A DNA stretch of 64,000 nt from Paenibacillus sp. DCT19 (GCF_003268635.1 NZ_CP029639.1:5996001-6060000), one strand, 5' to 3'. Shown: positions 9,276 to 18,960, counted from the stretch's first letter. A program made the numbers and translations. Notes: generated by a model from the letters alone, not told the origin.

Positions 9276-9299
9276 TAGAAAACTCCCCCTTACTGGGGA
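9276..9299 (-). terminator. Possible terminator of the carotenoid/fni transcript
   Basis: On the minus strand TCCCC and GGGGA form a short stem followed by GTTTTCTATT, 36 bp past the fni stop codon. The stem is only five pairs, so this is weak. Confidence 0.4.
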
Positions 9300-9334
9300 C
9301 AGCAACAAACCCCATACCCTACCTATAAATTATC

Positions 9335-10402
9335 CTATCGCCTCTCCATAAGCCTCGGCGTACCACGCAACTCATCCACAGTCCCAGCACCAATACCGAA
9401 CATCACGGTGCGTAGCTCGAACTCGACCTGCTCTAGCCGCTGGCTTAACGCTTCATCAGAAGCAACAGCCGATTCGAGCAGCGAGCGTCCGAACCCGGCA
9501 AGGTCAGCGCCAAGCGCAATCGCTTTAGCGGCATCGACTCCGCTATGCAGCCCGCCGCTGCCGATGAGCGCGCCTGCTGGATTCAGCGTACGCACCTCAC
9601 GGATGCAATCCGCTGTTGGAATACCCCAGTCTGCGAAGGCTTCTGCTGCCGCACGTCGTACCGGATTCGTATTTCGATATTTCTCGACCTGCACCCAACT
9701 CGTACCGCCAGCACCTGCTACATCCACGAAGGCTGCACCTGCTGCATATAACCGCTGTGCCATCTCTCCATCCATGCCGAAGCCTACTTCCTTCACACCA
9801 ACGGGGACATCTAGCTTCGCACACAGCTCCTCGATCCGATGTAACAGTCCACTGAAGTCGGTGTTGCCCTCAGGCTGGAAAATCTCCTGCAAGCTGTTCA
9901 GATGCAGCACAAGCATGTCGGCACCTGCAATGTCCACAGCACGCTGGAAGTCAGCGGTTGTGAAGCCATAATTCAGTTGCACTGCACCAAGGTTGGCAAT
10001 GACCGGGATGTCCGGTGCCCAGCGTCGTACATCGAAGGTATGTGCGAGTTCGGGCTGTTCCACCGCAGCCCGGATTGAACCTACCCCGAGCGCCCAGCCT
10101 CGGGCGTTCGCTACTCGCGCCAGCCGTTCGTTGATGGCGCCAGTTGTTTCACTTCCGCCCGTCATCGAACTGATGAGCAAGGGCGTACGTACTTTTTTTC
10201 CAATAAAGGCCGTCTCTAGACTTACCTCGTCAAAGTTCAATTCAGGCAGTGGATTATGACGAAACGCATAACGCTCCATCCCACTGGTTATCCCTTCCCC
10301 TGCCACATTCTCCTCAAGACAGAGGCGCACATGTTCCAGCTTCCGTTCGCCTGTAGCCACGTCAGGAAGCAGTCTTTGGCCAGCTCGCTCTTGTTCGTTC
10401 AT
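9335..10402 (-). CDS. fni: Type 2 isopentenyl-diphosphate delta-isomerase (FMN-dependent)
   Basis: Interconverts IPP and DMAPP, the building blocks for the carotenoid operon upstream. The 355-aa length fits type 2 IDI. Family features seen: an early RKxxH-like region (GERKLEHVRLCLEENV), the FMN-site segment TPLLISSMTGGSE, MLVLHLNSLQE with Asn, and the C-terminal phosphate-binding loops VDVAGAGGTSW and LIGSGGLHSGVDAAKAIALGADLAGFGRSLL. The start has AAGGGGG seven bases before the ATG. It lies 438 bp past the last crt gene with a palindromic element in between, so it may be cotranscribed or have its own promoter. Confidence 0.95.
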   Translation of the reverse strand: MNEQERAGQRLLPDVATGERKLEHVRLCLEENVAGEGITSGMERYAFRHNPLPELNFDEVSLETAFIGKKVRTPLLISSMTGGSETTGAINERLARVANARGWALGVGSIRAAVEQPELAHTFDVRRWAPDIPVIANLGAVQLNYGFTTADFQRAVDIAGADMLVLHLNSLQEIFQPEGNTDFSGLLHRIEELCAKLDVPVGVKEVGFGMDGEMAQRLYAAGAAFVDVAGAGGTSWVQVEKYRNTNPVRRAAAEAFADWGIPTADCIREVRTLNPAGALIGSGGLHSGVDAAKAIALGADLAGFGRSLLESAVASDEALSQRLEQVEFELRTVMFGIGAGTVDELRGTPRLMERR

Positions 10403-10468
10403 GATGAGACCCCCTTATGTGAGAATTGCGCTGATCGACAGGATAACCTGCCCACTTTCCTACTTCTA

Positions 10469-10656
10469 TATAAATTAAACTATCGTTATTTACACTGACC
10501 ACTACGATGACAGAACAACCCTCCGATCGCTGTTATCCCCAGATTTTTCTGATTCCTTTTTCCAAAGGGAAAATCCGGGGATAAAGGCGAACGCTTCGCT
10601 TCTTCACGTTATTTCTGTCCTCTCCGCTCTTGTGTAAATGTCTAGTTCAATCTATA
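10469..10656. repeat. Palindromic MITE-like intergenic repeat, copy 1
   Basis: A 188-bp element nearly identical to 63200-63386. The ends are imperfect inverted repeats of about 25 bp (TATAAATTAAACTATC... against ...CTAGTTCAATCTATA, both with TTTACAC/GTGTAAA). The centre is a strong hairpin: TTATCCCC.GATTTT pairs with AAAATC.GGGGATAA. GACAGAACAAC and GTTATTTCTGTC pair further out. It has no coding capacity. The remainder of the 10403-10840 gap shows no gene. Confidence 0.8.
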
Positions 10657-10840
10657 AACTCATTGTTCCATTGTATTTATATGTACCGTACAAACGCTCT
10701 CGTTTGCAACGTATCGGTTCAGCGGTTGTAGACGCTATTTGGCATCAACTCTACCAGTATACCGTTCCATACTAACGAATGAAAGGTTGCCCCGAAACAC
10801 AATTTATTCTACGTATGAATTCCGGGGAGTTCTTCCGTCT

Positions 10841-12325
10841 TTATCTTACGCTCATCTCAGAAGCAATCTGTTCCCCAACCAACTGACCGGACAGGGTTAC
10901 GATAGGTGTTCCACCACCCGGATGTGTTGTTCCGCCAACGTACCACAGTCCGCGCACATCCTTGCTCCGATTGCCTGGTCTTGCAAAGGTCTGCTTCACC
11001 GAGTTGGACGAAATGCCATAGATAGAACCTTGATGCGCAAGTGTATCCTGTTCAATCTGCTTAGGCGTATAACGGATGAGGACGTCCGATTGTCTCAGTC
11101 CCGTGATGCCCCGCGCTTCCAGTTGATCTAACACAAACTCGCCATACCGATCCATCTGCTCATCCCAGTTCCACGCATCCGACAAGTAGGGAGCATTCAC
11201 GAGAATGAACAGATTACTTGCACCTACAGGCGCTCTACTCGCTTCCGAATAACCGGAGTAACAGATGTAGATCGTTGGATCGGTTGGCATCGTACGATCA
11301 CGGAAAATGTCCTTAAACTCCGGCTCATACTGCTCTGGGAAAAAAACGGTGTGATGCAGCAATGCATCATACTGCCTACGTACACCTGCCAGTGTAACAA
11401 AACCGGATATGGACGGCTCATATTTGGCTATACGGGTGTCCGTCATTTGTTTACGATGTTTAGGTTCAATCAGCAACCGATTAACGCTAAGTACATCTCC
11501 ATTGGCAACCACCTGATCTGCTTCCCGGAAGCCTTGATCCGTATCTACCCCAACTACTTGGCCGTTTCGAACAACAATCTGCCGCACCTCAACCCCGGTA
11601 ACGATCTGAACGCCTTTTTCCTGTGCCAGCTTCACCATACCTGCAATTAATTGATAGGTTCCACCTTCGACGCCGTAGATCCCTACATCTGCTTCGACAT
11701 ATCCCATCATCGCAAAGATTGAGGGTGCCTGATAGGGTGATGATCCAACATAGGTGGCGTAACGACCAATCATCGCTAGCGTATGCGGATGCTTGAAGTA
11801 GGATCGAAGCAGCGTATCCAGCTTAACCATTGGACGTACCCTTAACAGACTGCGCAGCATTTGTAGGTTATATTTTTCTTTGGGGGAGATCAGCAATTTA
11901 CCGAGAAAATGTTGATTCGCTTCTGCATAGAGTGCAGCCGACTCATTCATAAAAGCATCATACTGGAGCGCATCTTCCGGGCTATATACCGCAATCTGCT
12001 CCTTCATCCACTGCCGATCCCGAGACAGATCCACTACCGTGCCATCTGCAAAAACATTACGTGTACGCGGCTCTAACTCATACAACCGCACATAATCCTC
12101 CATCTCAACACCTGCATGTTCAAAGACCGAACGAAATGTGGATGGCATCGTGATCGTACTTGGGCCGCGGTCAAAATGGTATCCGTCCTTCTCAATCTGC
12201 TGCAGCTTGCCTCCCGCCTGCTGTTGACGTTCCAGAATGGTCACCTGCACGCCTTGTGAAGCCAGTCGAATAGCACAGGATAAACCACCGAACCCTGCGC
12301 CGATAATGATGATGCTTCTCTTCAA
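10841..12325 (-). CDS. crtP: Diapolycopene/diaponeurosporene oxidase (CrtP/CrtNb type)
   Basis: A 494-aa FAD-dependent amine-oxidase-fold enzyme. The N-terminal dinucleotide-binding motif IIIGAGFGGLSCAIRLASQGVQVTILER (about residues 5-32) and the C-terminal signature YVGGTTHPGGGTPIVTLSGQ (about 463-482) are intact. The DGYHFDRGPSTITMPSTFRSVFE segment resembles staphylococcal CrtP, which oxidises a terminal methyl group of C30 carotenoids to aldehyde or acid, rather than CrtN. Regiochemistry cannot be fixed from sequence. The start is a TTG overlapping the glycosyltransferase stop (TTGA). It is the last gene before the palindromic element and fni. Likely membrane-associated. Confidence 0.85.
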   Translation of the reverse strand: MKRSIIIIGAGFGGLSCAIRLASQGVQVTILERQQQAGGKLQQIEKDGYHFDRGPSTITMPSTFRSVFEHAGVEMEDYVRLYELEPRTRNVFADGTVVDLSRDRQWMKEQIAVYSPEDALQYDAFMNESAALYAEANQHFLGKLLISPKEKYNLQMLRSLLRVRPMVKLDTLLRSYFKHPHTLAMIGRYATYVGSSPYQAPSIFAMMGYVEADVGIYGVEGGTYQLIAGMVKLAQEKGVQIVTGVEVRQIVVRNGQVVGVDTDQGFREADQVVANGDVLSVNRLLIEPKHRKQMTDTRIAKYEPSISGFVTLAGVRRQYDALLHHTVFFPEQYEPEFKDIFRDRTMPTDPTIYICYSGYSEASRAPVGASNLFILVNAPYLSDAWNWDEQMDRYGEFVLDQLEARGITGLRQSDVLIRYTPKQIEQDTLAHQGSIYGISSNSVKQTFARPGNRSKDVRGLWYVGGTTHPGGGTPIVTLSGQLVGEQIASEMSVR

Positions 12326-13482
12326 TTATACCGCCTGCCTTTCCATACATACCCTTTACCGGATCGTCCTGCCCGCCACGAGGCAATGCCAATCGCTATA
12401 ACGCAGGCCATGCTAATCGGTTGCAGGAGTGCAAGCCACCAAGGCTGTCCCCCGGCATAGTCCGCAACTCTTTTTACCGCCATGCCAAGTACGGTTCCTA
12501 CGAGCCCATACGTAAGAGCGGTCATATCACCAGTGAACACACCGAAGATCAACCCGAGTGGCGGCACAAGATACATCAGCGTATACATCAACAGCGTACC
12601 CAGCAGGAGCGCATCCTTGCGCCCTAAGCCTTCATACATATTTTTCTTATACCCATTCCACACTTCCGTGCCATTCTGATACATCCGGGTTGTCGTCACG
12701 TCATGCACATCAGCCAGCGTAACAGGATGACCTGCACGTTTTACCGCCTTGGCGAGGCTCATATCATCTACCAGATGCGCTTGAATGGCAGCATGTCCTC
12801 CGGATGCTTCATAGCTGGAACGATGGATCAGCAGGAAGGCTCCTGTAGCAGCAACGAAGAGTGGGCTGGACGACCTGCGTATCATAAAAATAGGCAGATG
12901 ACTAATGATGGTGAACACCATCATAGGTACGACAAGCTTCTCCATCCATGTCTTCGTGACCTGATAAGGGAAACCTGTTACTAAGCCTCCACCTTGCTCT
13001 ACGCCTGCGGCAAGGGTTTGCCGAATGGCTGTAGGCTTAAGTCTTACATCCGCATCGACAAACATATACCACTGCCCCGCCGCCTCTTGCACTAGCCGGT
13101 GACAGGCATGAGATTTCCCCATCCACCCTGGAGGCAGATCAACGCCCTGTAATAGACGTACACGTGAATCCTGACTCACTATACGTTGAATGATCTCAGC
13201 TGTATCATCCTCAGAACGATCATCCAGAACCAACACTTCCATGCGGAAACCAGACGTATCACTTGCAAGCACACTTTCCAGACAACCTTGAATATGTAGT
13301 GTTTCATTGCGTGCAGGAATCAGCACAGAGACGAGAAGTTCATCGTCTGAGCGAGAACGTAGTATACGCTGGGCATCCAATGCACGGACTTTAGGCAAGC
13401 AGGATAGATTCCATATCGCAAACAGCAATTGAACACCTAATACACCAGTAAGAACGATCCAACCTATTTCAGATGCATTCAT
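12322..13482 (-). CDS. Carotenoid glycosyltransferase (CrtQ-like, GT2)
   Basis: A 386-aa membrane-bound family 2 glycosyltransferase. An N-terminal membrane helix (about residues 7-25) precedes the GT-A domain with LIPARNE, VLDDRSEDDT (about 85-94) and the metal-binding FVDADVRL (about 136-143). An acceptor-side ED/DD element (HLVDDMSLAKAVKRAGH) and several C-terminal membrane helices (LLGTLLMYTLMYLVPPLGLIFG onward) follow. By its place in the crt operon and resemblance to CrtQ it probably adds glucose to a carboxylated or hydroxylated C30 carotenoid. The ATG overlaps the preceding acyltransferase stop (ATGA). Confidence 0.85.
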   Translation of the reverse strand: MNASEIGWIVLTGVLGVQLLFAIWNLSCLPKVRALDAQRILRSRSDDELLVSVLIPARNETLHIQGCLESVLASDTSGFRMEVLVLDDRSEDDTAEIIQRIVSQDSRVRLLQGVDLPPGWMGKSHACHRLVQEAAGQWYMFVDADVRLKPTAIRQTLAAGVEQGGGLVTGFPYQVTKTWMEKLVVPMMVFTIISHLPIFMIRRSSSPLFVAATGAFLLIHRSSYEASGGHAAIQAHLVDDMSLAKAVKRAGHPVTLADVHDVTTTRMYQNGTEVWNGYKKNMYEGLGRKDALLLGTLLMYTLMYLVPPLGLIFGVFTGDMTALTYGLVGTVLGMAVKRVADYAGGQPWWLALLQPISMACVIAIGIASWRAGRSGKGYVWKGRRYN

Positions 13483-14246
13483 CGCTTACGGTTCACCTGC
13501 TTCTGTGCGGCATCGTATTTTTCACTCGTGGAAGAACGATGACGAATCAACGGAGTCGCGTCTTGCAACTGGCCTTGTGCGCTATTCATCAGTTCTGCCT
13601 TGTGATCATCTAGCTGCTGTTCTAACACCAATCGAAGTTTGGCGGCAATCTCTTCACTCTTCCAAGCATGCCAGTTTTCCAGGATCGGCAGACCTGCACG
13701 CATAGAGATTTCGGGTAAATCATGCTGCACCATGCCATGACACAGGGTCACGGGTACAGCAATCGCCTCTGGCGAGCGCCGAAGCAGCAGCCCGATTCCC
13801 GGACGGAATTGGATCGGTCTTACATCTTGATGCAGAATCTCGCCTTGCGGAAAGATCCATACCCTTTTGCCTGCGTTCAGCAGTTCTGACGTGTATTGCA
13901 GAGACTCGCGGATCGCCGACGCACTCTCCCTGTTGATCGAATAAGCCCCTAACTTACGAAAAAAAGCAAACCGCTGTAGCTGCTGTTCCTCCATCATCAC
14001 GTAATGATCTCCTACCGAGGTCTGCTGCGTTGCATGATAGAGCAACAGACCATCCCACCAGGAACTGTGATTCATGAAATAGATCACGGGTCTCTTCGGC
14101 TCGACCTTCATCTCATAGCCGGGAATCCGGTGCGGATCGAGCGAGCCTGAGAGTGTAAACGAACGAAAACGCCGACGCAGCAAATAATAGTGGTTATACC
14201 GTGAGAACACGTGGTTAAACGATTTGGACTTTGCGGCGCGAATCAT
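13479..14246 (-). CDS. PlsC-family acyltransferase of the carotenoid operon
   Basis: A 255-aa lysophospholipid-acyltransferase-fold protein with the HX4D catalytic motif in FMNHSSWWDGLLLY (about residues 56-69) and the second-substrate motif WIFPQGEI (about 126-133). In C30-carotenoid clusters of Bacillus relatives such enzymes are thought to esterify the sugar of the glycosylated carotenoid. General phospholipid acylation is the alternative. I place the start at ATG 14246 (AAGGGAG eight bases upstream, 32-bp overlap with the preceding gene) rather than further upstream. It is not a homologue of the short membrane protein CrtO of Staphylococcus. Confidence 0.8.
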   Translation of the reverse strand: MIRAAKSKSFNHVFSRYNHYYLLRRRFRSFTLSGSLDPHRIPGYEMKVEPKRPVIYFMNHSSWWDGLLLYHATQQTSVGDHYVMMEEQQLQRFAFFRKLGAYSINRESASAIRESLQYTSELLNAGKRVWIFPQGEILHQDVRPIQFRPGIGLLLRRSPEAIAVPVTLCHGMVQHDLPEISMRAGLPILENWHAWKSEEIAAKLRLVLEQQLDDHKAELMNSAQGQLQDATPLIRHRSSTSEKYDAAQKQVNRKR

Positions 14247-14982
14247 ACAGCCAGCTCCCTTCTGCCAGAAGCACGCCAGCAAGTGCAATCACGAAGCTAC
14301 CTGTAATGCCTTCCTTCAGTGCAAGCACACCGAACAGAAGGATGAACAATTGATATAACCATTTGGCACGTAGCAGTGTACTTCGATCTCCAGGCATAGC
14401 CGGCAGGAATAACGAAAGAAAAGCCCCCATAATGAACCAGCTTACGTAGTTACTCCACGGAACGCCGTAGAATCCACCCCCAGCTCCCCAATGCCAGAAT
14501 CCGCGAGCATGAGCTACCGGGTCTAGCACCAAATCCAGCACAATCGCCCAGAATCCGGTTTTGACTGCACGAATGAGCTTGCCAGACCACGTTGAACCAC
14601 CACCACTCAGGATCGCCGAGTTGCCAACAACAGCAATCCAAGCGAAACCTAAGGTCACAGGTACGCTGAATAGGTGGATGCCGAAGTAGTCCGAATACGC
14701 ATACTCACCGAACGGCCATTGGGTGTGAACGCCCAGCCATTCAATGCCCATTCCGCCAAGCCATATGATGAATGAAGCCAGCCAGAGACTGGGTTCTTTC
14801 CAAATGACTGACCGGTCGGACATTCCAGTTCGGTACCGTCCCTTGTAGATTAGGTCTAGCACATATAGCGCATAGAAGATTAAGAAAAGCCCATTAGAAA
14901 AGGATAAGACATCCGGCACACCAATCGTAAGCATCAGTACGGCGCCGATCGTATACCATACCCAATATAAACCTTGAATCAT
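14215..14982 (-). CDS. Carotenoid biosynthesis membrane protein (DUF422/CruF-like hydratase)
   Basis: A 255-aa polytopic membrane protein with about seven hydrophobic segments. It carries conserved-looking motifs of the DUF422/CruF family such as LGVHTQWPFGEYAYSDYFG, VPVTLGFAWIAV, LDLVLDPVAHARGFWHW and GVPWSNYVSWFIMG. CruF-type proteins add water to a terminal double bond (1,2-hydratase). In C30 pathways of pigmented Bacillus relatives a CruF-like enzyme supplies the hydroxyl group that is then glycosylated. Its ATG overlaps the crtM stop by one base (TAATG). Function is inferred from family and operon context. Confidence 0.82.
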   Translation of the reverse strand: MIQGLYWVWYTIGAVLMLTIGVPDVLSFSNGLFLIFYALYVLDLIYKGRYRTGMSDRSVIWKEPSLWLASFIIWLGGMGIEWLGVHTQWPFGEYAYSDYFGIHLFSVPVTLGFAWIAVVGNSAILSGGGSTWSGKLIRAVKTGFWAIVLDLVLDPVAHARGFWHWGAGGGFYGVPWSNYVSWFIMGAFLSLFLPAMPGDRSTLLRAKWLYQLFILLFGVLALKEGITGSFVIALAGVLLAEGSWLYDSRRKVQIV

Positions 14983-15854
14983 TAGGAAACCGCCGTTCGG
15001 GAAGCCTGAAATGCCAGCATTGGATAACGCTTCACAATCGCACCCAGCATCTCCAGTTTCAGTTCATCGGTAACATAAGCACGCTTGGAATATACATCAT
15101 ATTCATTGCGCTCCACCGCATGTAAGATCGTTGAATAAAATGCAGCAGCCAGTTCAATCGCAAATGCACTATCCTCCGGATAGGTATCCAGACGATCCAT
15201 TCCTACACGGAACCAGTCCAGTGCAGCGACCTTCAATTCATGAACGATCGCGATCCAGCGTTCGTCAATGACTCCATTTTGCCAATCAAGCTCCGTATAT
15301 CCATGCTTCTCCATTACTTCGAGCGGTACATAACGCCGTGCTCTTGCCCGATCTTCGCCCACATCGCGAATAATATTCACAATCTGCATGCCTTTGCCCA
15401 GAGCAATGCCGTTGACAGCCACTTCTGCACCATTATCATCACGCAGTACAGGCAGTAACATCTCGCCTACCGTTCCAGCAACCAGATAACAATAATGCTC
15501 CAATTCCTTCATCGTGGTGTAATGCGTCACTTCCAGATCCGTGAGCTGCCCTTCCATTTGACGGAAAAACGGTCCTTTATCCAGATGTGGAAAGCTTGCA
15601 AATAACCATCTCAGCGCTGGCCATATGAAATGTCCTTCGGCTTCGTCCAGTTGTGTAAACAAATCACGAATCTCATGGATGGTATATGCCGATTGTTCCG
15701 GCTCATCCACGCTATCATCAATCATGCGACAGAATGCATAAATGACATACACTGCTTCACGACGTGGACTGGGAAGGCCTTTAAAGGCTTGATAAAAAGA
15801 AGTCGAACCTTTCTTCATCAACTCTTCGCACCTGCTCAAAATTGCTTCGTTCAT
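14982..15854 (-). CDS. crtM: Dehydrosqualene (4,4'-diapophytoene) synthase
   Basis: Head-to-head condensation of two farnesyl diphosphates, the first committed step of C30 carotenoids. The 290-aa protein has both Asp-rich Mg-binding motifs: CRMIDDSVDE (about residues 41-50) and NIIRDVGEDRARARRYVPLEVM (about 159-180). The N-terminal SFYQAFKGLPSPRR segment is typical of squalene/phytoene synthases. C30 rather than C40 specificity is inferred from the surrounding crtN/crtP-type genes and the lack of a C40 gene set. ATG overlaps the upstream stop (ATGA). Confidence 0.92.
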   Translation of the reverse strand: MNEAILSRCEELMKKGSTSFYQAFKGLPSPRREAVYVIYAFCRMIDDSVDEPEQSAYTIHEIRDLFTQLDEAEGHFIWPALRWLFASFPHLDKGPFFRQMEGQLTDLEVTHYTTMKELEHYCYLVAGTVGEMLLPVLRDDNGAEVAVNGIALGKGMQIVNIIRDVGEDRARARRYVPLEVMEKHGYTELDWQNGVIDERWIAIVHELKVAALDWFRVGMDRLDTYPEDSAFAIELAAAFYSTILHAVERNEYDVYSKRAYVTDELKLEMLGAIVKRYPMLAFQASRTAVS

Positions 15855-17314
15855 GTTCCCATCTCCTTCATGAGTTGATTTACAGCCATACGCGCACCCT
15901 GCATCACGATTGGCACTCCGCCACCTGGATGTACGGATGCTCCCGCAGCATATAGCCCCTTAATTGCAGGAAACGGCTTAGGTTGTGGTCGATATACCCC
16001 GGATTGAAACAGAACCGGCGCAATACCGAAGCTTCCACCGCCATATAGTCCATCGCGCTCTGCATCTGCTGGCGTTCTTATTTTTTTCCATTGGATCGCA
16101 GCACGCAGTCCCGGGAACCCACGTTGTTCTGCTTCTTCAAGCACACGCTCTACGAGCAGCTCACCTTGCTGTGACCAGTCCACGCCTTCTGCATCCGGTA
16201 CTGGAATGAGGAAATACAATACGCTCTGACCTGGAGGTGCAGCCGTCTCATCTAACGCAGCCGGGTTAAACACGTAGAATGAGGACTTATCTGGAATTCG
16301 GCGTCGGTCGAACACTTCACGTAAACTCCCATCAAGGCTTGGAGGTAAGAAAAATTGATGTGTCGTAGCATCCTCCCATTTTTTGTCTACTCCTAGATAG
16401 ATTAACACACATCCAGAAGAAGGACGATACGGCTTGCGTTTTCGTGGTGCTTCAGGGATCTCTCCAAGTAAACCCGATAAGTGAGGAAAATCGCCATTAT
16501 AGATTACAGCGTCCATAGGCTCGAAGCCGTTTGCAGTCTCAATGCCTTCACATTTTCCTTGGTTAATCTGGAGTCCAGTCACTTCGGTATTCAATACAAC
16601 GCGTCCACCGCGCGCAATCAGTTCCTTTTCCAATATACCCGGTAGTGCCGCATAACCACCTTTGACCATCCATATTCCATATTCATGTTCCGCATAAGGC
16701 AACAACGAATAGATTCCAGGGGTACCGAACGGTGATCCACCGATATACAAGCTTTGTAGCGAATAGGCATCGAGTAATTCCTCGTGCTCAAAATAATCGC
16801 CTACAGCCTTCCGCACACTTTTGTGTGCACGCAGTCTGCCCATGAGCGACATCAGGGACGGGGTGAAGAAATCCCTTTTCCGAGGAAAATCCCGCTCTAG
16901 AAACGCTGCACGTCCTGCTGGAAACAGGGTGTCCATATCCGACATAAATCGGTTAAATCCTTTACTCTCGCCGGGGAACAGACGCTCAATCTCTTCTGCC
17001 TGAAGTGAACGGCTGGTCATTTTGGTCATGACTCGACCACTGCTGTAATGAACCCTGTACAGGGGGTCACAGCGTAACAACTCCACTTTGGAACGGTCTA
17101 CACCTGCTTCTTCCAAAATGCCTAATAACATCTCTGGTAAAAGTACAATCGTTGGTCCTTGATCGATCCGGTATTCTCCCTCTTGCTCGAATCCTATACG
17201 TCCACCAACACGTGAACCTCGCTCATATACCGTAACATCCCAACCTTGGCGATTCAGCAATAACGCTGACGTCAATCCTCCAATGCCTGCACCTATAATC
17301 GCCGCTCGTTTCAT
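15851..17314 (-). CDS. CrtN-family carotenoid desaturase/oxidase (second paralogue)
   Basis: A 487-aa FAD enzyme of the phytoene desaturase family. The Rossmann motif AAIIGAGIGGLTSALLLNRQGWDVTVYER begins at residue 4. The substrate segment YRIDQGPTIVLLPEMLLGILEEAGV and the C-terminal LYAAGASVHPGGGVPIVMQGARMAVNQL are conserved. Related operons in Bacillus firmus/indicus carry three paralogues (crtNa, crtNb, crtNc) dividing desaturation, terminal oxidation and further oxidation. This one probably performs one of the latter or extends desaturation. It overlaps crtN upstream and crtM downstream, both by ATGA. Confidence 0.85.
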   Translation of the reverse strand: MKRAAIIGAGIGGLTSALLLNRQGWDVTVYERGSRVGGRIGFEQEGEYRIDQGPTIVLLPEMLLGILEEAGVDRSKVELLRCDPLYRVHYSSGRVMTKMTSRSLQAEEIERLFPGESKGFNRFMSDMDTLFPAGRAAFLERDFPRKRDFFTPSLMSLMGRLRAHKSVRKAVGDYFEHEELLDAYSLQSLYIGGSPFGTPGIYSLLPYAEHEYGIWMVKGGYAALPGILEKELIARGGRVVLNTEVTGLQINQGKCEGIETANGFEPMDAVIYNGDFPHLSGLLGEIPEAPRKRKPYRPSSGCVLIYLGVDKKWEDATTHQFFLPPSLDGSLREVFDRRRIPDKSSFYVFNPAALDETAAPPGQSVLYFLIPVPDAEGVDWSQQGELLVERVLEEAEQRGFPGLRAAIQWKKIRTPADAERDGLYGGGSFGIAPVLFQSGVYRPQPKPFPAIKGLYAAGASVHPGGGVPIVMQGARMAVNQLMKEMGT

Positions 17315-18860
17315 GAATGGCCTCCGGCTTCTGCCGACTGTTGCACATAAGGAGTCGGGCGGGACTGTGTGCGTGCATCTTCTTCTTGAATGAGTCTCAC
17401 GCTAATTCGTGCGGATTCAAAAATCGTAGGCAATCCGCTACCCGGATGCGTTCCACCACCAACGAGCCACACTTGTTTCAGCTCTTCGAATTGATTATGC
17501 GGCCGCAGATACATCATTTGACCCAGATTGTGAGCCATATTAAACGTTGCTCCGTTATATACATCCAGTTCATTTGCCCAATCAAGCGGCGTAAACAGCA
17601 TCGATTCTTCAATGCGACTACGAATGTCTGCCAGTTGAGGAATCGCCTCCATCCGCTTCATCATCGCTTCGCGAACATTCTCCCGTTCCTTCTCCCAATC
17701 GATGTCTCCTGTAAGGTTCGGAGTGGGCATAAGAACATAAATTGCAGATTTTCCTGCAGGAGCTAGCGTCGAATCCAGCTTAGAGGGGTTATGAATATAT
17801 AGAGATGGATCAGCGGACATCACTTTGTGCTTCGTAATCTCGTCTACGTTCACTCGGTAATCGTCCGGGAAGTACACCGAATGGTGCGGCAGATCGATCT
17901 CGCCATCTACACCGAGATAGAGCATAGCTGTAGAACAGGAGTACTTCTTCCGTTTCATCTTCTCAGGTGTGTATTTCTTGAGTACACCAGGCTCAAACAG
18001 ATTACTTACGGCATGTGCGAAGTCTGCATTTACAACAACATGGTCTGCTTCTATACGTTCACCATTCTCAAGCAACACACCTTCTGCGCGACCATTGCGG
18101 ACAATGACCTGATCTACGGGGCAGGATGTATGTATTCTTCCGCCGAACTCTGTGATCACATCAGCCATTGCATGGAACACACGGTTCACACCACCAATTG
18201 GATGATACAGTCCATACTGATGCTCTATAAACGATAGTATCGTGAACGTGCCAGGACAATCCCAGGCAGACATGCCCAAGTATTTCGATTGAAAAGTAAA
18301 CGCCCAACGAAGCCGCTCATCTGTAAAGTAACGTGATAAAATCCCGTACACCGTATTGTTGATATCTAGCTTCGGAAGAGCGGTTATCGCATCCTTGCGT
18401 AGATAGTCCGTCAATTTGCCAAAGGGTCTACGAAGTAATGGCATCACTTTACCGAATTTCACTTCTTCATCTTGCATGAACCGCAGATAATTATCTTCAT
18501 TACCGGGAAACAGTTCCTTAATCTGTGCGGCTGTGTGCTCGCGATCGCGAGAAGGCGTGAATACTGTGTCACCAAAGTTCAGTGCATATAGCGGTGTCAG
18601 TTCCTTCATGTCCACGTAGTCAGAAAGCTTGCGTCCAACGACATCAAACATTTCCTCAAGTAATTGCGGCATCATCAGAAATGTTGCACCTCGGTCAAAC
18701 TTATATTCGCCGAGTTCGAGTCTAGAAGAGCGTCCACCAATTACCGGTTGTTTCTCATAAACATCCACTTCGTATCCTTGACCGGATAACAACATGGCTG
18801 CTGCAAGCCCCCTGGGCCTGCGCCAATAACAGCGGCTCGTTTACGTTGCTGATTGGGCAT
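17311..18860 (-). pseudogene. crtN: Dehydrosqualene desaturase crtN with a frameshift near its start
   Basis: First gene of the carotenoid operon; converts diapophytoene stepwise to diaponeurosporene or diapolycopene. The body is a full CrtN (EVDVYEKQPVIGGRSSRLELGEYKFDRGATFLMMPQLLEEMF; C-terminal VWLVGGGTHPGSGLPTIFESARISVRLIQE). The natural ATG at 18860 follows GGTGAG by seven bases and reads MPNQQRKRAAVIGAGPGG, then loses frame at the C5 run 18808-18812. Restoring one G/C gives GGLAAAMLLSGQGYEVDVY, the expected Rossmann loop. The repaired length would be about 516 aa. As given, only an internal start at 18795 keeps frame and lacks the FAD-binding loop, so function would be lost. A base-call error is likely. 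Confidence 0.85.
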
Positions 18861-18960
18861 TAAGCCACTCACCTTTCTTCATCTCGCTACGCTATTCTTA
18901 TAGCTTCTAACCTACTATTAAACCATTCAACAACATTCTAAGCGGATAAAATGATAAACG

